Assembly: GCA_025964715.1 (NCBI GenBank)
Contig: JAOPYH010000076.1
Coordinates: forward strand, 1-52,553
DNA from: Streptosporangiaceae bacterium
GTDB taxonomy: Bacteria > Actinomycetota > Actinomycetes > Streptosporangiales > Streptosporangiaceae
Reading direction: 5' to 3'
Length of the DNA stretch: 52,553 nucleotides
Part shown: one piece after another, positions 26,145 through 36,310 of the stretch
Layout: every line of letters starts with the position of its first letter
Numbering within the stretch: the stretch's first letter is position 1
Made by a program: the position numbers and the translations under genes
Notes under the pieces: generated by a model
Told to the model about the DNA's origin: nothing
The model's database searches: none
The model's input: the letters and a program-made list of their open reading frames with translations, nothing else

Positions 26145-27707
26145 TCACAGGCCGCTCAGGCGGGCCTCTTCCAGGTCGAGGTCGTGTTCGATCCGCCGCA
26201 TCGCCGCGGCGCCGATGCGGCGTTTCTCGCGGGATGTGGCGACCACGGACCGTTCGACCCCGAGCAGTTCCAGCCGCAGGGCCCGGTACCGTTCCGGCCC
26301 GCTGCCCTCCCGAGGTTGCCGGCCGGATCGGCCGTGCTCCAGCCGTTGCGCCCGGGCTGAATAAAGGGCGCGCAGGCGGGTGATCTCATCCTCGGGACCG
26401 CCGGCGGCGGCGCGTTCCTCCAGGTGGTCCAGCGCCGCACGGGCCGCCTGCAGACGGGTACGGCGCTCGGTGTCGCCCTCGTCGTGGCCGACGTCGAGCC
26501 TGCGCAGCAGCCAGGGCAGCGTCATGCCCTGCAGGAGAAGCGTGGCGACGATGACGGCGGCGACGACGACGATGATGAGGTCCCGGTAGGGGAACGGCGC
26601 TCCGCCGGCGACCCGGCGCGGCAGGGCGAGGGCCGCCGCCAACGACACGCCGCCGCGCATCCCGCTCCAGCCGACGACGACCCGCTCCCGCAAGGTGCCG
26701 AGGGAAGGGGCGTGGCGCATGAGGCGCGCCATCGCCGGGCCGAGGAGCATCCAGGCCATCCGTGCACCGATCACCACGGCGATCACGCTGGTGACCACGG
26801 CGATCAGATGGCCCAGGGATAGACCGGGCACCCGGTGGACGACCCTTGCGAGCTGCACGCCGATGAGCGTGAACAGCACCGCGTTGAGCAGGAAGACCAG
26901 CACTTCGAGAAAGGCGAACGCCTGCAGCCGCGTGCTGGGTTCGAAGATCGATCCGCTCTGCGATCCGACATAGATCCCGGCCGCGACCGCGGCCAGGATC
27001 CCCGAGAGGCCGGTGGCCTGCGCGAGGAGGTACGTCAGGTAGGGCGTGGACAACGAGATCGTGATCTCGGCCAGTGGTTCGTCGATGTGGCGTCGCAGCC
27101 GCACGAGGACCCAGGCGACGGCGAGCCCGAGGGCGGCACCGCCCGCCGGGGCCAGGAACAGTAGCCGAGCCGCCTGGCCCGGGGCGATTCGTCCGGTCAC
27201 GACGGCCGTCACCGCCGCACCGTAGAGCACCAGCGCGGCACCGTCGTTGATCAGCCCTTCACCCTCGACGATCGTTTCCAGGCGTTCAGGGATCTCCAGC
27301 CGTCGGAAGACCAAGGACGCCGCGACCGGATCCGTGGGCGCGACGACGGCACCGGCCACCACCGCCACGCTGAGGGGCATCCCCGGAACCAGCAGCGTCA
27401 GGACGCCGGCCACGGCGGCCGTGGTGACCACGACCAAACCTACGGCGAGCAGTCCGATCGGACGGGCGTGGGCGCGCAGGTCCCCCGGAGATATGAAAAA
27501 GGCGGCGTAATACAACAATGGCGGCAGAAACACAAGAAAGACGACGTCCGGCGACAGACCTGGCACTCCCGTCCAGGGCAATGAAGCGAGCAGCACACCC
27601 GCACCGACCAAGAGCACCGGGTAGGGGACCGCGATCCGCTCGCCGGCCCATGCCGCCGCGGCCGCAAGCGCCAGGCACAGCACCAGCGTCTCGAACCCGG
27701 TCGACAT
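26145..27707 (-). CDS. Na+/H+ antiporter, CPA1 (NhaP/NHE) family
   Basis: A 520-residue integral membrane protein with about 12 hydrophobic segments in the first 400 residues and a cytosolic, charged tail. CPA1 signatures include VVAGAVVAPTDPVAASLVF with the essential Asp, VEGEGLINDGAALVLYG, and the GWSGMRGGVSLAAALALP segment. It should exchange Na+ for H+ across the plasma membrane. ATG 27707 has GGGGGT just upstream. The gene is monocistronic by spacing. Confidence 0.95.
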   Translation of the reverse strand: MSTGFETLVLCLALAAAAAWAGERIAVPYPVLLVGAGVLLASLPWTGVPGLSPDVVFLVFLPPLLYYAAFFISPGDLRAHARPIGLLAVGLVVVTTAAVAGVLTLLVPGMPLSVAVVAGAVVAPTDPVAASLVFRRLEIPERLETIVEGEGLINDGAALVLYGAAVTAVVTGRIAPGQAARLLFLAPAGGAALGLAVAWVLVRLRRHIDEPLAEITISLSTPYLTYLLAQATGLSGILAAVAAGIYVGSQSGSIFEPSTRLQAFAFLEVLVFLLNAVLFTLIGVQLARVVHRVPGLSLGHLIAVVTSVIAVVIGARMAWMLLGPAMARLMRHAPSLGTLRERVVVGWSGMRGGVSLAAALALPRRVAGGAPFPYRDLIIVVVAAVIVATLLLQGMTLPWLLRRLDVGHDEGDTERRTRLQAARAALDHLEERAAAGGPEDEITRLRALYSARAQRLEHGRSGRQPREGSGPERYRALRLELLGVERSVVATSREKRRIGAAAMRRIEHDLDLEEARLSGL

Positions 27708-27836
27708 GACACCCCCAGTTCCATGTTCCCTGCCCCCGGTCCTGGGGTTCACCCACCCGCGAGCGACCGGGCGCGGACGCTGGTCGGCTTCACCGTCGCC
27801 GCGGCGATGTGCAGCGTGTCCGCCGCCTATCGCCGA

Positions 27837-28744
27837 TCATCTATGGCGGAGCAGGAGGCGGCGCACGGCCTGTTCGGCTCCGCCCTGCGTAGCAAGTTCG
27901 CCGGCCTGGGTTTCGGCTCCGAGCTGTTCGAGCGCGCGGTCGATGGTGCTCTGCGGGTCGATATAGGAGGCGCGCGCCACCGCGGGGGTGTTGCCCAGAT
28001 AGTCGGCGACCTCGGCCACGACCCGGGCGATCGCGCGGCGACGGGCGTTGTCCGAGCCGTTGGCGGTCCTGGCGGAGACCGCGAGTCCGACGGCGGCCAG
28101 CACCGTGGCATGCCAGGTTCGGAAGTCTTTGGCGGTGAAGCCACCGCCCCTGGCCATTTCCCGTAGGTAGTCGTTGATGTCCAACGTGGAGATGTTGTGC
28201 CATTCGGGTCCCTTCCGATAGGCGAGAAGCTCCGGGTTGTCGTCGCGCCGCCGCTTCAGACCGGTGACCACCTTGCACACCGACTCTTCGGCGATGGCCT
28301 GGACCCGTTGCTTTGGAATAGGCCTAGGTCGAGCAGCCGGATGGTGGCGGCCAGCACCCTGTCGCGGCCCAGGCCTCGCTCGGCCAGTCGTTCCGTCACG
28401 GAGTCCCTGATCTTGGGCAGCGCCGCGGCGAAATCCAGTATCCGGTCGTGTTTCTCCCGATCTCGCGACTCCCGCCACGCATCGTGATAGCGGTACTGCC
28501 GGCGGCCGGCGTTGTCCACGCCGACGGCCTGAATGTGCCCGTCCGCGTCAGCGCAGATCCACACCTCGGACCAGGCAGGGGGTACGGCCAGCGCCTTGAT
28601 GCGGGCGATCGCGGCCGCATCGCGCTGCGGGCTGCCGTCCGCGTTGAAGTACTGGAAACCGCGCCCGCACCGGCGTCTCCGGATACCTGGCTCCTCGGGG
28701 TCACTGCGCCGCAGATCGGCCCCCGCACCCCCACCTTCGCTCAT
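27837..28744 (-). pseudogene. DNA topoisomerase IB, internal deletion and frameshift
   Basis: The N-terminal part, from ATG 28744, reads GRGFQYFNADGSPQRDAAAI, IPPAW-like LAVPPAWSEVWIC and the YRYHDAWRESRDREKHDRI region of type IB topoisomerases. After LLDLGLF the frame breaks near 28320. The continuation in another frame begins at about VQAIAEESVCKVVTGLKRR and goes on through KDFRTWHATVLAAV to SYIDPQ, which carries the catalytic Tyr. About 45 residues, including an active-site Arg region, are missing between the halves. The protein would not fold as a complete enzyme. Confidence 0.85.
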
Positions 28745-28893
28745 CGACTCAGACCTTCCTCCCTTATCGGCGAGTCCGCATGGTTGGCTTTTGCCCAACC
28801 GGGGAGTGACGATGCCTGGGCCAGGCCGGCCACCGGCCCACCATGACTGATTTCAGGTGGTTCGGTGACCGGCCGGCGGGGTAGGGGCCAGCG

Positions 28894-30530
28894 ATGCTCT
28901 CGATGCCTGACGCCGTGGTCGTAGGAGCTGGGCCGAACGGGCTCGTGGCGGCGAACATCCTGGCCGACGCGGGCTGGGCCGTGGAGGTCCTGGAGGCCCA
29001 GAGCGAACCCGTCGGCGCGGTGCGCAGCGACCACGGGGCTCATCCGGATTACGTGAGCGACGTGTGCAGTGCGTTCTATCCCTTCGGAGTCGCCTCTCCC
29101 GCGATGCGCCGGCTCGAGCTCGAACGGCATGGGCTGCGGTGGCGGCACGCGCCCGCCGTGCTCGCGCACCCGACGCCGGACGGACGCTGTGCGGTGCTGG
29201 AGCGTGATCCGGAGCGGACCGCGGCCTCGCTCGAGGAGCTGGGCCAGGGTGACGGTGCGGCCTGGCTTCGGCTCTACAGCCTGTGGCAGTACGTCGGTGA
29301 TGACCTGATAGCCGCATTGTTCAGCCCCTTCCCGCCGGTACGGGCGGCTGCCGTCCTCGCGGTGAAGGCCCGAAGGTCCGGCAACGCGCTCAGCCTTGCG
29401 CGCCTCATGGCGCTCCCGGTCCGCCGGATGGGGGAGGAGGAGTTCGGCGGGGCCGGCGGGAGGCTGCTGTTGGCCGGGGCCGCGCTGCACGTCGACCTTT
29501 CCCAGAGGCCGCCGGCAGCGGAGCCTTCGGCTGGTTGCTCACCATGCTGGGCCAGCACTACGGATGGCCGGTGCCGGAGGGCGGCGCCGGTGAGCTCACC
29601 CGCGCGCTCGTTCGGCGCCTGGAGTCGCGCGGGGGCAGGGTCCGCTGCGGCGCCCCGGTCACCTGCGTGGTCGTAGGGCACGGCCGAGCCCTCGGGGTCC
29701 GTACGGCCGGAGGCGAGGCGGTGCGGGCGCGCAGAGCCGTGCTCGCCGATGTCACCGCGCCGGCCCTCTACGGCGGGCTGGTCGGGTGGGAGCAGCTGCC
29801 CAGATCACTGCGCGAGGGCATGCGCCGATTCCAGTGGGACTTCGCCACCTTCAAGGTGGACTGGGCCCTGTCCGGGCCGATCCCGTGGGCGGCACCGCAG
29901 GTGTCCAGGGCGGGCACGGTCCATCTGGCGAGGAGTCTCAACGCGATGACGCAGTACACCGCCCAGATCGTCACAGGCAGGGTCCCGGCGGACCCGTTCG
30001 TCCTGCTCGGGCAGATGACCACCGCGGACCCGGCGCGGTCGCCGGCGGGCACGGAGTCGGTGTGGGCCTACACCCACGTCCCGCACCGGGTGGCCGGTGA
30101 CGCGGGACCCGACGGGATCGCCGGCCGATGGGATGACCGAGAGCGGAACGCCATGGCCGACCGGCTGGAGACCAGGGTGGAGGAGTACGCCCCGGGCTTC
30201 CGAAGCCGTGTCATCGCGCGCCGGATCCTGGCGCCACCGGACCTGGAGGAGCACAACCGCAACCTGTACGGCGGCGCGCTCAACGGAGGAACCGCAGCAC
30301 CGCATCAGCAGCTGTTCCTCCGGCCGGTCCCTGGGAACGGCCGCCCCGAAACACCGATCGCCGGGCTCTATCTCGCCTCGGCCTCGGCACATCCCGGTGG
30401 TGGTGTGCATGGCGCCTGCGGCGCCAATGCGGCCGTGGCCGCGATCCGTGCCCACGGACCCGTACGTCGCCATGTGCTCGGCCCGGCGCTGTCGGCTCTC
30501 CGGCATGTCCTCGGCCCCGGGGGCGAGTAG
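28894..30530 (+). pseudogene. FAD-dependent phytoene desaturase-like oxidoreductase, frameshifted
   Basis: A flavoprotein of about 540 residues. The dinucleotide-binding motif VVVGAGPNGLVAANILADAG begins at residue 8, and the C-terminal FAD site GLYLASASAHPGGGVHGACG is intact. Near 29500 the frame must change: before it the sequence reads LLLAGAALHVDL, after it PEAAGSGAFGWLLTMLGQHY. Both halves have excellent codon bias and full family similarity, so one indel is the only defect, either a recent mutation or a sequencing error. It belongs to the NAD(P)/FAD amine oxidase/phytoene dehydrogenase superfamily; no carotenoid genes are nearby. Confidence 0.85.
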
Positions 30531-30555
30531 CCGCGCCGGTCGGCCCGGCCCCGTT

Positions 30556-31002
30556 TTATTCGGCCGGGCTGGGCCTGCGGGCGGAGTCGAGCCAGTCAGT
30601 GCTCACCTCGTCGACTCTCTCGCCGGCTCGCTCGAGCTTCTCCTCGAACCGGGTGCGGGCCGACTCGGCATCGGCCAGGCTCAGGACGGCGGCGATGCCG
30701 TCCCAGTCCAGGCCCGCCTTGAAGATGTGGGTGAGGAGCCGGGCCTCGAGCCGGTCCAGGTCCAGGTGAAGTGCTTGCAGCACGAGGAGTGCGGCACCGA
30801 AGTCGATGGCGTCCGGCGTCGGAAATCTCCGATCCGTGCCGCCGTCCATGACCGACATCAATGCGAGCAGCGCGTGGTCATCGGGCATCGGACGCTTGTG
30901 CTCCTCCCAGAGCAGCGCATCGACACCGGTGGAGAAACGCGAGGAGAGCCTGCCCCGGGCGGCGCGCACCATCTCGGGGTCGGGAATCGGGAGATCGCTC
31001 AC
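30556..31002 (-). CDS. Hypothetical protein, 148 residues
   Basis: Mainly helical, charged protein with segments PEMVRAARGRLSSRFSTG, LLWEEHKRPMPDD and ILKAGLDWDGI-like FKAGLDWDGIAAVLSLADAE. The last resembles an HTH-like repeat seen near sigma or DNA-binding domains. I chose GTG 31002 because a TAAAAT -10 element ends eight bases before it, indicating a leaderless message; longer in-frame starts exist to 31311 but lack ribosome sites. No family name can be given. It is divergent from the dehydrogenase at 31172. Confidence 0.6.
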   Translation of the reverse strand: MSDLPIPDPEMVRAARGRLSSRFSTGVDALLWEEHKRPMPDDHALLALMSVMDGGTDRRFPTPDAIDFGAALLVLQALHLDLDRLEARLLTHIFKAGLDWDGIAAVLSLADAESARTRFEEKLERAGERVDEVSTDWLDSARRPSPAE

Positions 31003-31009
31003 CCTGCGG

Positions 31010-31015
31010 ATTTTA
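31010..31015 (-). promoter_or_regulatory. Candidate -10 element TAAAAT for a leaderless transcript
   Basis: Minus-strand TAAAAT, inside the larger TATAAAAT, leaves seven bases before GTG 31002, the spacing expected if transcription begins at the start codon. No Shine-Dalgarno sequence is present. Confidence 0.4.
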
Positions 31016-31171
31016 TAAACACGCCGCAAGATTCCCAACCCCCGGTGGCCTGCTTCCGATGCGGCGGGCACCAGATCACGCGCTGATCGCTCGCTCATCA
31101 CTCGATGTGATGAGCCATGCTCAGGTTCGTGGTTTCCGTGCCGAGGACAGAGCGATTGGCTGGTGGCCTGT

Positions 31172-32341
31172 ATGAGAACAACGACGATGAACGCGCGCGT
31201 GGAACAGCTCACTCTCGGAGTCATGTCCCGGTCCCGCAAGGAGAACGAGCACCGGCTCCCGATACACCCGATGCACCTCGAGCGGATCGACGCCGACCTG
31301 CGGGCGCGCATCTACCTCGAACGCGGTTACGGCGAGCGCTTCGGCGTGCCGGACGAGCGGCTGGCGCCGTACGTCGCAGGGATACGGAGCCGCGACGAGC
31401 TCATCGCGGACTGCGATGTCATCCTGTTGGCCAAGCCGTTGCCGCAGGACGTCGCGGAGCTGCGCGAGGGACAGATCCTGTGGGGCTGGCCGCACTGCGT
31501 GCAGAACGCAGAGATCACGCAACTGGCCATCGACCAGCGGCTCACGATGATCGCCTTCGAGGCGATGAACCACTGGAGCGCCGACGGCGGGTTCAGCCTG
31601 CACGTCTTCCACAAGAACAATGAACTGGCCGGCTACTGCTCGGTTCTACACGCCCTGCAGCTCATCGGGACGACCGGGGTCTATGGGCGCCGGCTGCGGG
31701 CGGCGGTCGTAGGCTTCGGAGCGACCGGCCGCGGCGCGGTGACCGCCCTGAACGCGCACGGCGTGCACGACGTGAACATCCTCACCAACCGTGGCGTCAC
31801 AGCCGTCGCCTCGCCGATCCACTCGGCGCGCATCCTGAGTTTCGAGCACGACCCCGATGATCCGAGTCACAGCCACGTGCTGCTCGATGGCGGCCGGGTC
31901 CCCTTGGCGCCGTTCCTCGCCGAGCACGACATCGTCGTCAACTGCGTGCTGCAGAACCCCGACGCGCCCCTGACCTTCGTCACCGACGACGGCCTGGCGG
32001 AGTTCGCCCCGGGCAGCCTTATCGTGGACGTGTCCTGCGACGAGGGAATGGGCTTCAGCTGGGCCCGGCCCACCTCTTTCATCGAGCCGACCTTCACGGT
32101 GGGCGACAACGTCCGCTACTACGGGGTCGACCACAGTCCGTCCCTGCTGTGGGACTCCGCGACCTGGGAGATCAGCGAGGCCCTGCTACCGCACCTGCGA
32201 ACCGTGCTCGCCGGCCCCTCGGCGTGGGACGCGGACCAGACCGTCCGGCGGGCCATCGAGATCCGCGAGGGCGTCATCCAGAACCCGGGGATCCTGTCCT
32301 TCCAGCACCGTTCACCCGGCTACCCGCACTGGCGCAAGTAA
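31172..32341 (+). CDS. Alanine dehydrogenase/N5-(carboxyethyl)ornithine synthase-like enzyme
   Basis: A protein of about 389 residues with the N-terminal domain of the alanine dehydrogenase/transhydrogenase superfamily (LGVMSRSRKENEHRLPIHP) and a Rossmann domain with GFGATGRGAVTALNAHG. The pattern fits the carboxyethylornithine synthase/opine-type subgroup: reductive condensation of an amino acid with pyruvate or a similar 2-oxo acid using NADPH. The start is uncertain among GTG 31163, ATG 31172 and ATG 31187; none has a strong ribosome site. There is no obvious partner gene, so the substrate stays open. Confidence 0.82.
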   Translation: MRTTTMNARVEQLTLGVMSRSRKENEHRLPIHPMHLERIDADLRARIYLERGYGERFGVPDERLAPYVAGIRSRDELIADCDVILLAKPLPQDVAELREGQILWGWPHCVQNAEITQLAIDQRLTMIAFEAMNHWSADGGFSLHVFHKNNELAGYCSVLHALQLIGTTGVYGRRLRAAVVGFGATGRGAVTALNAHGVHDVNILTNRGVTAVASPIHSARILSFEHDPDDPSHSHVLLDGGRVPLAPFLAEHDIVVNCVLQNPDAPLTFVTDDGLAEFAPGSLIVDVSCDEGMGFSWARPTSFIEPTFTVGDNVRYYGVDHSPSLLWDSATWEISEALLPHLRTVLAGPSAWDADQTVRRAIEIREGVIQNPGILSFQHRSPGYPHWRK

Positions 32342-32886
32342 GGGGACGTCGGTGACCCGGCCCGACCCCACCACCTCCCAGGGGTAGACGCGCTCAGGTC
32401 GCGGCTCTCCGGTGGGAACTACTCCGGGTGGCGGCTCGTTACGCTGAGACAAATCGATCTTGGGGACGAGGGAGGCGACGTGGCCGGGAGCTTCAGAGAC
32501 CTGCACCACAGGGACGTCACAGAGCGCCCACACGATGTGGCGCGGCGTACCTCCCCTGGAGTCTCACTGCCGGCGAACCCGGCTGCTCGAGCAACCAATT
32601 CACCGCGATCGACGCCTAACCCGGCGATTCCCCTGTCTGGGCGTATCTGGCCGGGGGAGCACCCCAGCGGCTGCCGGCTCACCGCGTTGCAAGTTTTCCG
32701 CTGCTGATCATCTGCCTCGCGCGAGCGAGATCGTAGCGCAGCCGTGTCCAGGCCGTGCTCGCGCCCGCAGACCCGTTACGGCCGGCTCCGCCATGCCCCG
32801 GTCGCGCCCCGGCTCGCCTAGCACACCTGTCCGTCAACCGGTTTGCCTGCTGAGCGGTCACTCAGCACATCCAGGAGATACGTGAA
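32342..32886. other. Intergenic region without a supported gene
   Basis: These 545 bases hold short open frames on both strands, but none shows a start with a ribosome site plus recognisable similarity. AGGAG near 32871 belongs to the carbonic anhydrase. I see no repeat or RNA structure worth reporting. Confidence 0.4.
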
Positions 32887-33492
32887 ATGAAATCTTTGAT
32901 CGAACATGCCCGCACGTTCCGGCAGCGTTCGGCCACTCGGGGTGAAGAACTGCGGCATCTGGCGATCGGCCAGAACCCGCAGGCGCTCTTCATCACGTGC
33001 TCGGACTCCCGGGTCATGCCGTCCCGGATCACGGCGGCGCGCCCCGGGGAGCTCTTCGAACTGCGTACCGCCGGCAACATCGTGCCGCCCCATCGCCCCG
33101 GACGGCCGTCCGGGGAGGCCGCGACCCTGGAGTATGCGGTCGAGGTCCTCGGCGTGGCTGACGTCGTCGTCTGCGGCCACTCTCACTGCGGAGCCGTCGG
33201 TGCGCTGGTGCGCGGCGACGACCTGGCCGCCGCACCGGCCGTACGGGAGTGGCTCGACCATGCGGCGCCGCTTGACCTCGCATCCGGCGGGACAGCGCCC
33301 CAGGCCGATGCCGAGGCGATCGCCGAGGCCGTACGACGACACGTCCTGGCTCAGCTCGCGAACCTGCGCACCTACCCCTGCGTGCAGCGGCGCTTGGACG
33401 GGGGGCTGCGCCTGCACGGCTGGTTCTACGAGATCGAGACCGGCCAGGTCTACGCCAACCGTCCGGAAACCGAGCAGTTCTCACCGCTATGA
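32887..33492 (+). CDS. Beta-class carbonic anhydrase
   Basis: A 201-residue zinc enzyme that interconverts CO2 and bicarbonate in the cytosol. The zinc ligands and catalytic dyad are visible as CSDSR (Cys39, Asp41, Arg43) and GHSHCGAV (His and Cys), in the right order. ATG 32887 has AGGAG at 32871. It is followed after 59 bases by a SulP-family transporter gene in the same direction; linked or fused SulP/carbonic anhydrase pairs are known and point to bicarbonate uptake. Confidence 0.96.
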   Translation: MKSLIEHARTFRQRSATRGEELRHLAIGQNPQALFITCSDSRVMPSRITAARPGELFELRTAGNIVPPHRPGRPSGEAATLEYAVEVLGVADVVVCGHSHCGAVGALVRGDDLAAAPAVREWLDHAAPLDLASGGTAPQADAEAIAEAVRRHVLAQLANLRTYPCVQRRLDGGLRLHGWFYEIETGQVYANRPETEQFSPL

Positions 33493-33551
33493 CCCGTCGG
33501 CCCACGACTCACAGGCCGTCCGGACGCCGGAAACAGCCAGGAGAAGGGCGC

Positions 33552-35031
33552 ATGTTCTCCGTTTTTCCGCGTGATCGGCAAACTCTGCGGCAGGACTTGT
33601 CCGCGTCGCTCGTCGTGTTCCTTGTCGCCCTGCCGCTATGCGTCGGTGTCGCCGTCGCCTCCGGCGTGCCGGCCGAGGCCCGGGCTGATGACCGGCATCA
33701 TCGGCGGTCTGGTGGTCGGTGTCCTGCCGGGCAGCAGCCTGCAGGTCAGCGGACCGGCCGCCGGACTGACCGTCCTGGTGTTCGAGGCGGTCAAGGAGTA
33801 CGGGCCTGCGGGCCTCGGCGTGATCGTCCTTGCGGCCGGGCTCCTGCAGATGAGCATGGGGGCACTGAAGACCGGTCGATGGTTCCGGGCGATCTCGGCC
33901 TCGGTGGTCCACGGCATGCTGGGAGGCATCGGCGTCGTCTTGGTCGTGGGCCAGACGTACTCGCTGCTTGGCCGATCGGCTCCTGGCAGCACCCTCGAGG
34001 GCCTGACGGGGCTGCCCGCGCTGCTCATCGGGGCGGCCGGTGACTCCGTCGCCCTGGCCTCGGCCGGGATCGGCGTCGCGGCGATCGCCGTCATGGCCGT
34101 GTGGCGCTTCGTCCCCGGACGCCTGCGGGTGATCCCCGCTCCACTGGCCGCCGTGGTGCTGGCCATCGGTGCCGCCGCACTCCTGCCCGTCAAGAAGATC
34201 GAGGTGCAGGGCCTCCTCGGCGCTCTGCAGCCGCCCGGGCCCGGGGAATTCGCCCGGCTGGCCGAGCTCGGCGTGCTCGGCACCGTGGTGGCGTTCACCC
34301 TCATCGCCTCGGCCGAGAGCTTGTTCAGCGCGGCGGCCGTCGACCGGATGCACGACGGGCAGCGCACCGACTATGACAAGGAACTGATGGCCCAGGGAGT
34401 CGGGAACACGGCCTGTGGCCTGCTCGGCGCCCTGCCGATGACCGCCGTCATCGTACGAAGCGCCGCGAACGTCCAAGCCGGAGCCCGCACCAAGGCATCG
34501 CGAGTCATGCACGGCGGCTGGCTGCTGCTGTTCGCGGCGCTCCTGCCGGCCGCGCTCGGGATCATTCCCGTGGCCGCGCTCGCCGGCGTCCTCATCCACG
34601 CCGGCTGGAAGCTCGTCCCCAAGCGGGAACTGGCCCGGCTGTGGCGCACCGAACGGGGCGAGGCGCTGGTCCTCGGCGTGACCATGGCCTCGATCATCGC
34701 CGCCAACCTCCTCGAAGGCGTGGTCATAGGACTGTTGCTCGCCGTGGTGAAGACGGCCTGGGAGGTCTCGCACGTCCATGTCGAGGTGGATGAAGACTGC
34801 GACACGGTGCGCGTACGGCTGGCCGGCAACGCCACCTTCCTCCGGCTTCCCCGCATTCTGGACACCCTTGAGGCGCTGCCGCCCGACCGCCGAGTGGAAC
34901 TGGACCTATCCGGGCTCCGTCACCTCGACGACGCTTGCCGCACCGCGCTCGGCAGCTGGACGGCTCAGCGCAACAGCCGCGGATGGCCGGTGCAGGTCTC
35001 CGGCCACCTCAGGGCACTGCCGGCTGCGTGA
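33552..35031 (+). pseudogene. SulP-family anion transporter with STAS domain, one frameshift
   Basis: From ATG 33552 (GGAGAAGGG upstream) the first 44 residues are the SulP N-terminus (LSASLVVFLVALPLCVGVAV). Near 33680, in a CCCGGG run, the frame shifts, and the other frame continues with GLMTGIIGGLVVGVLPGSSL through about ten membrane helices. It ends with a C-terminal STAS domain (VELDLSGLRHLDDACRTALG). A single-base indel is the only defect. With the carbonic anhydrase upstream, bicarbonate is the likely substrate. Without the indel it would be a normal protein of about 490 residues. Confidence 0.85.
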
Positions 35032-35058
35032 GCCGAGGATGAGGCCTGGGACGGACGT

Positions 35059-35607
35059 TCATCTTCTGGGGGGCGGAGGCTGCAAGAAAGGATCGTCGCT
35101 GAGATAGAAGTCCGTGGCAGACCGGATCAGCTCCTCGTGGCTGAGGAAACCGTCGCCATCGCGGTCCAGACGGCGGAATGCCGCGGCGGCGTCGGAGTCC
35201 TCTGCGTTGTACCAGCTCCGCATCAGACGGAGGTACTCCTCCTCGTTCAGCTTGCCGTCACCGTCGGCGTCGGCCAGGTTGACCACGTCCTGCAGCAGCG
35301 CGCGATACACGCGGTCGAACGCGTCGGCCTCGGCCATCACCTCACTGCTGAAGGCCGAGACGTACTCGTCTTGGCTGATCCGGCCGTCGAGGTCGACGTC
35401 GGCGTGCTGGGCGAGGGTCTGCCAGAGCTGCCGGCAGGACGTGGTGAGTGCAAGGTGTTCGGGCGAGTCCGCGGCTTGGCCGAAGGCCTCGCCCACCCGT
35501 CGCGCGGAGTCCTCCAGGTCGGACCGATCGATGTAGCCGTTCGCATCGCGGTCCCAGTGTTGGAACCGCACCGCGAGCGTGCGGACGCGGACTTCGGAGA
35601 TGGGCAT
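35059..35607 (-). CDS. EF-hand calcium-binding protein (calerythrin-like)
   Basis: A 182-residue soluble protein with four canonical EF-hand loops at residues 19-30 (DRDANGYIDRSD), 70-81, 113-124 (DADGDGKLNEEE) and 148-159 (DRDGDGFLSHEE). Asp or Asn occupies positions 1, 3 and 5 and an acidic residue position 12 in most loops. Such four-EF-hand proteins are known from actinomycetes as calerythrin or calsymin-like calcium buffers or sensors. There is no signal peptide. It ends next to the SulP gene on the opposite strand. Confidence 0.95.
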   Translation of the reverse strand: MPISEVRVRTLAVRFQHWDRDANGYIDRSDLEDSARRVGEAFGQAADSPEHLALTTSCRQLWQTLAQHADVDLDGRISQDEYVSAFSSEVMAEADAFDRVYRALLQDVVNLADADGDGKLNEEEYLRLMRSWYNAEDSDAAAAFRRLDRDGDGFLSHEELIRSATDFYLSDDPFLQPPPPRR

Positions 35608-35931
35608 GTGGCCTCCACAGCCGTGGCGCGATCGGGTTACCTTGCTGTGTTTCTAGCGCAGGCAGGCCGCGAAGGCCACAGTCCGTAGCGAAGTGGCCAC
35701 AAACGGCTGATGTGCAGCACACTGCCGCGCCCGGACACGGATGCGAGCGCGCATCTCGAGATTGCTTTCTTTCAAACAGGATTTGGCACTATTTCGACCT
35801 TTAGTGCGTTAATTGCCGCTACTGTCGGAAATGGTATTCCCAATCAGGACGGTGGTGAAACGGAGTAATGATTTCCCCTTAAGTGCTGTGCGCGGATAGT
35901 ACAGCATCAAATCACAAAGGAGGGTTATCCC
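35608..35931. other. Divergent intergenic region between the EF-hand and secreted peptide genes
   Basis: 324 bases, AT-richer than the surroundings. The right half should hold the promoter for the peptide gene: GGATAGTACAG at about 35890 could be a -10 region, and AAGGAGGG at about 35918 is the ribosome site. I see no further gene. Confidence 0.45.
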
Positions 35932-36228
35932 ATGAAGGAATCAAAGAAAGCACAGATCCTTCTCCCGTCTGTCGCGCTTTCGGCAGTTCTCAGCATGTCG
36001 GGAATAGCCTCCGCGAGCGACACTGAGTACGTGCAGACCAAGGTCCCCGGCGCGAACGCCGCGCAGCTTGCACCCAGCGACAGCGGCGACGACGACGATG
36101 GCGGCTGGGGTGGCGGTTACGGCGACGAGGACGAGAGCGGCGGCTGGGGTGGCGGCTACGGCGAGGACGAGGACGAGGACGGCGGCTGGCGCGCGAGCAT
36201 CGAGGACAACGGCAGCGTCAACCGTTAG
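35932..36228 (+). CDS. Secreted Gly/Trp/acidic repeat peptide
   Basis: A 98-residue protein starting at ATG 35932 with a very strong ribosome site (AAGGAGGG). Residues 1-28 form a signal peptide (KESKK, a hydrophobic core, then ASA before the predicted cleavage). The mature part is low-complexity, with two repeats of GGWGGGYG followed by runs of Asp/Glu, then GGWRASIEDNGSVNR. It has no Cys. It ends just before a strong terminator. It could be a secreted metal- or surface-binding peptide, or a post-translationally modified one. It faces a MauD/MauE-like gene pair across the terminator. I do not recognise the family. Confidence 0.8.
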   Translation: MKESKKAQILLPSVALSAVLSMSGIASASDTEYVQTKVPGANAAQLAPSDSGDDDDGGWGGGYGDEDESGGWGGGYGEDEDEDGGWRASIEDNGSVNR

Positions 36229-36244
36229 TCGAACTCGGTAAGGA

Positions 36245-36274
36245 GAAAGCCGCTCGCCCCGGCGAGCGGCTTTC
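36245..36274 (+). terminator. Intrinsic terminator, usable from both strands
   Basis: GAAAGCCGCTCGCC (36245-36258) pairs perfectly with GGCGAGCGGCTTTC (36261-36274) around a two-base CC centre. It serves the peptide gene and, from the other side, the MauD-like gene whose 3' end is at 36311. Confidence 0.85.
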
Positions 36275-36310
36275 GTGTGCCGGCCTTACGGCGACCGAGC
36301 CGGCCGCGGC

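Noticed and set aside
36100..36200. Collagen-like or CRISPR-like repeat
   Set aside because: The repeat is coding, only two units long, and lacks Gly-X-Y periodicity or spacer structure.
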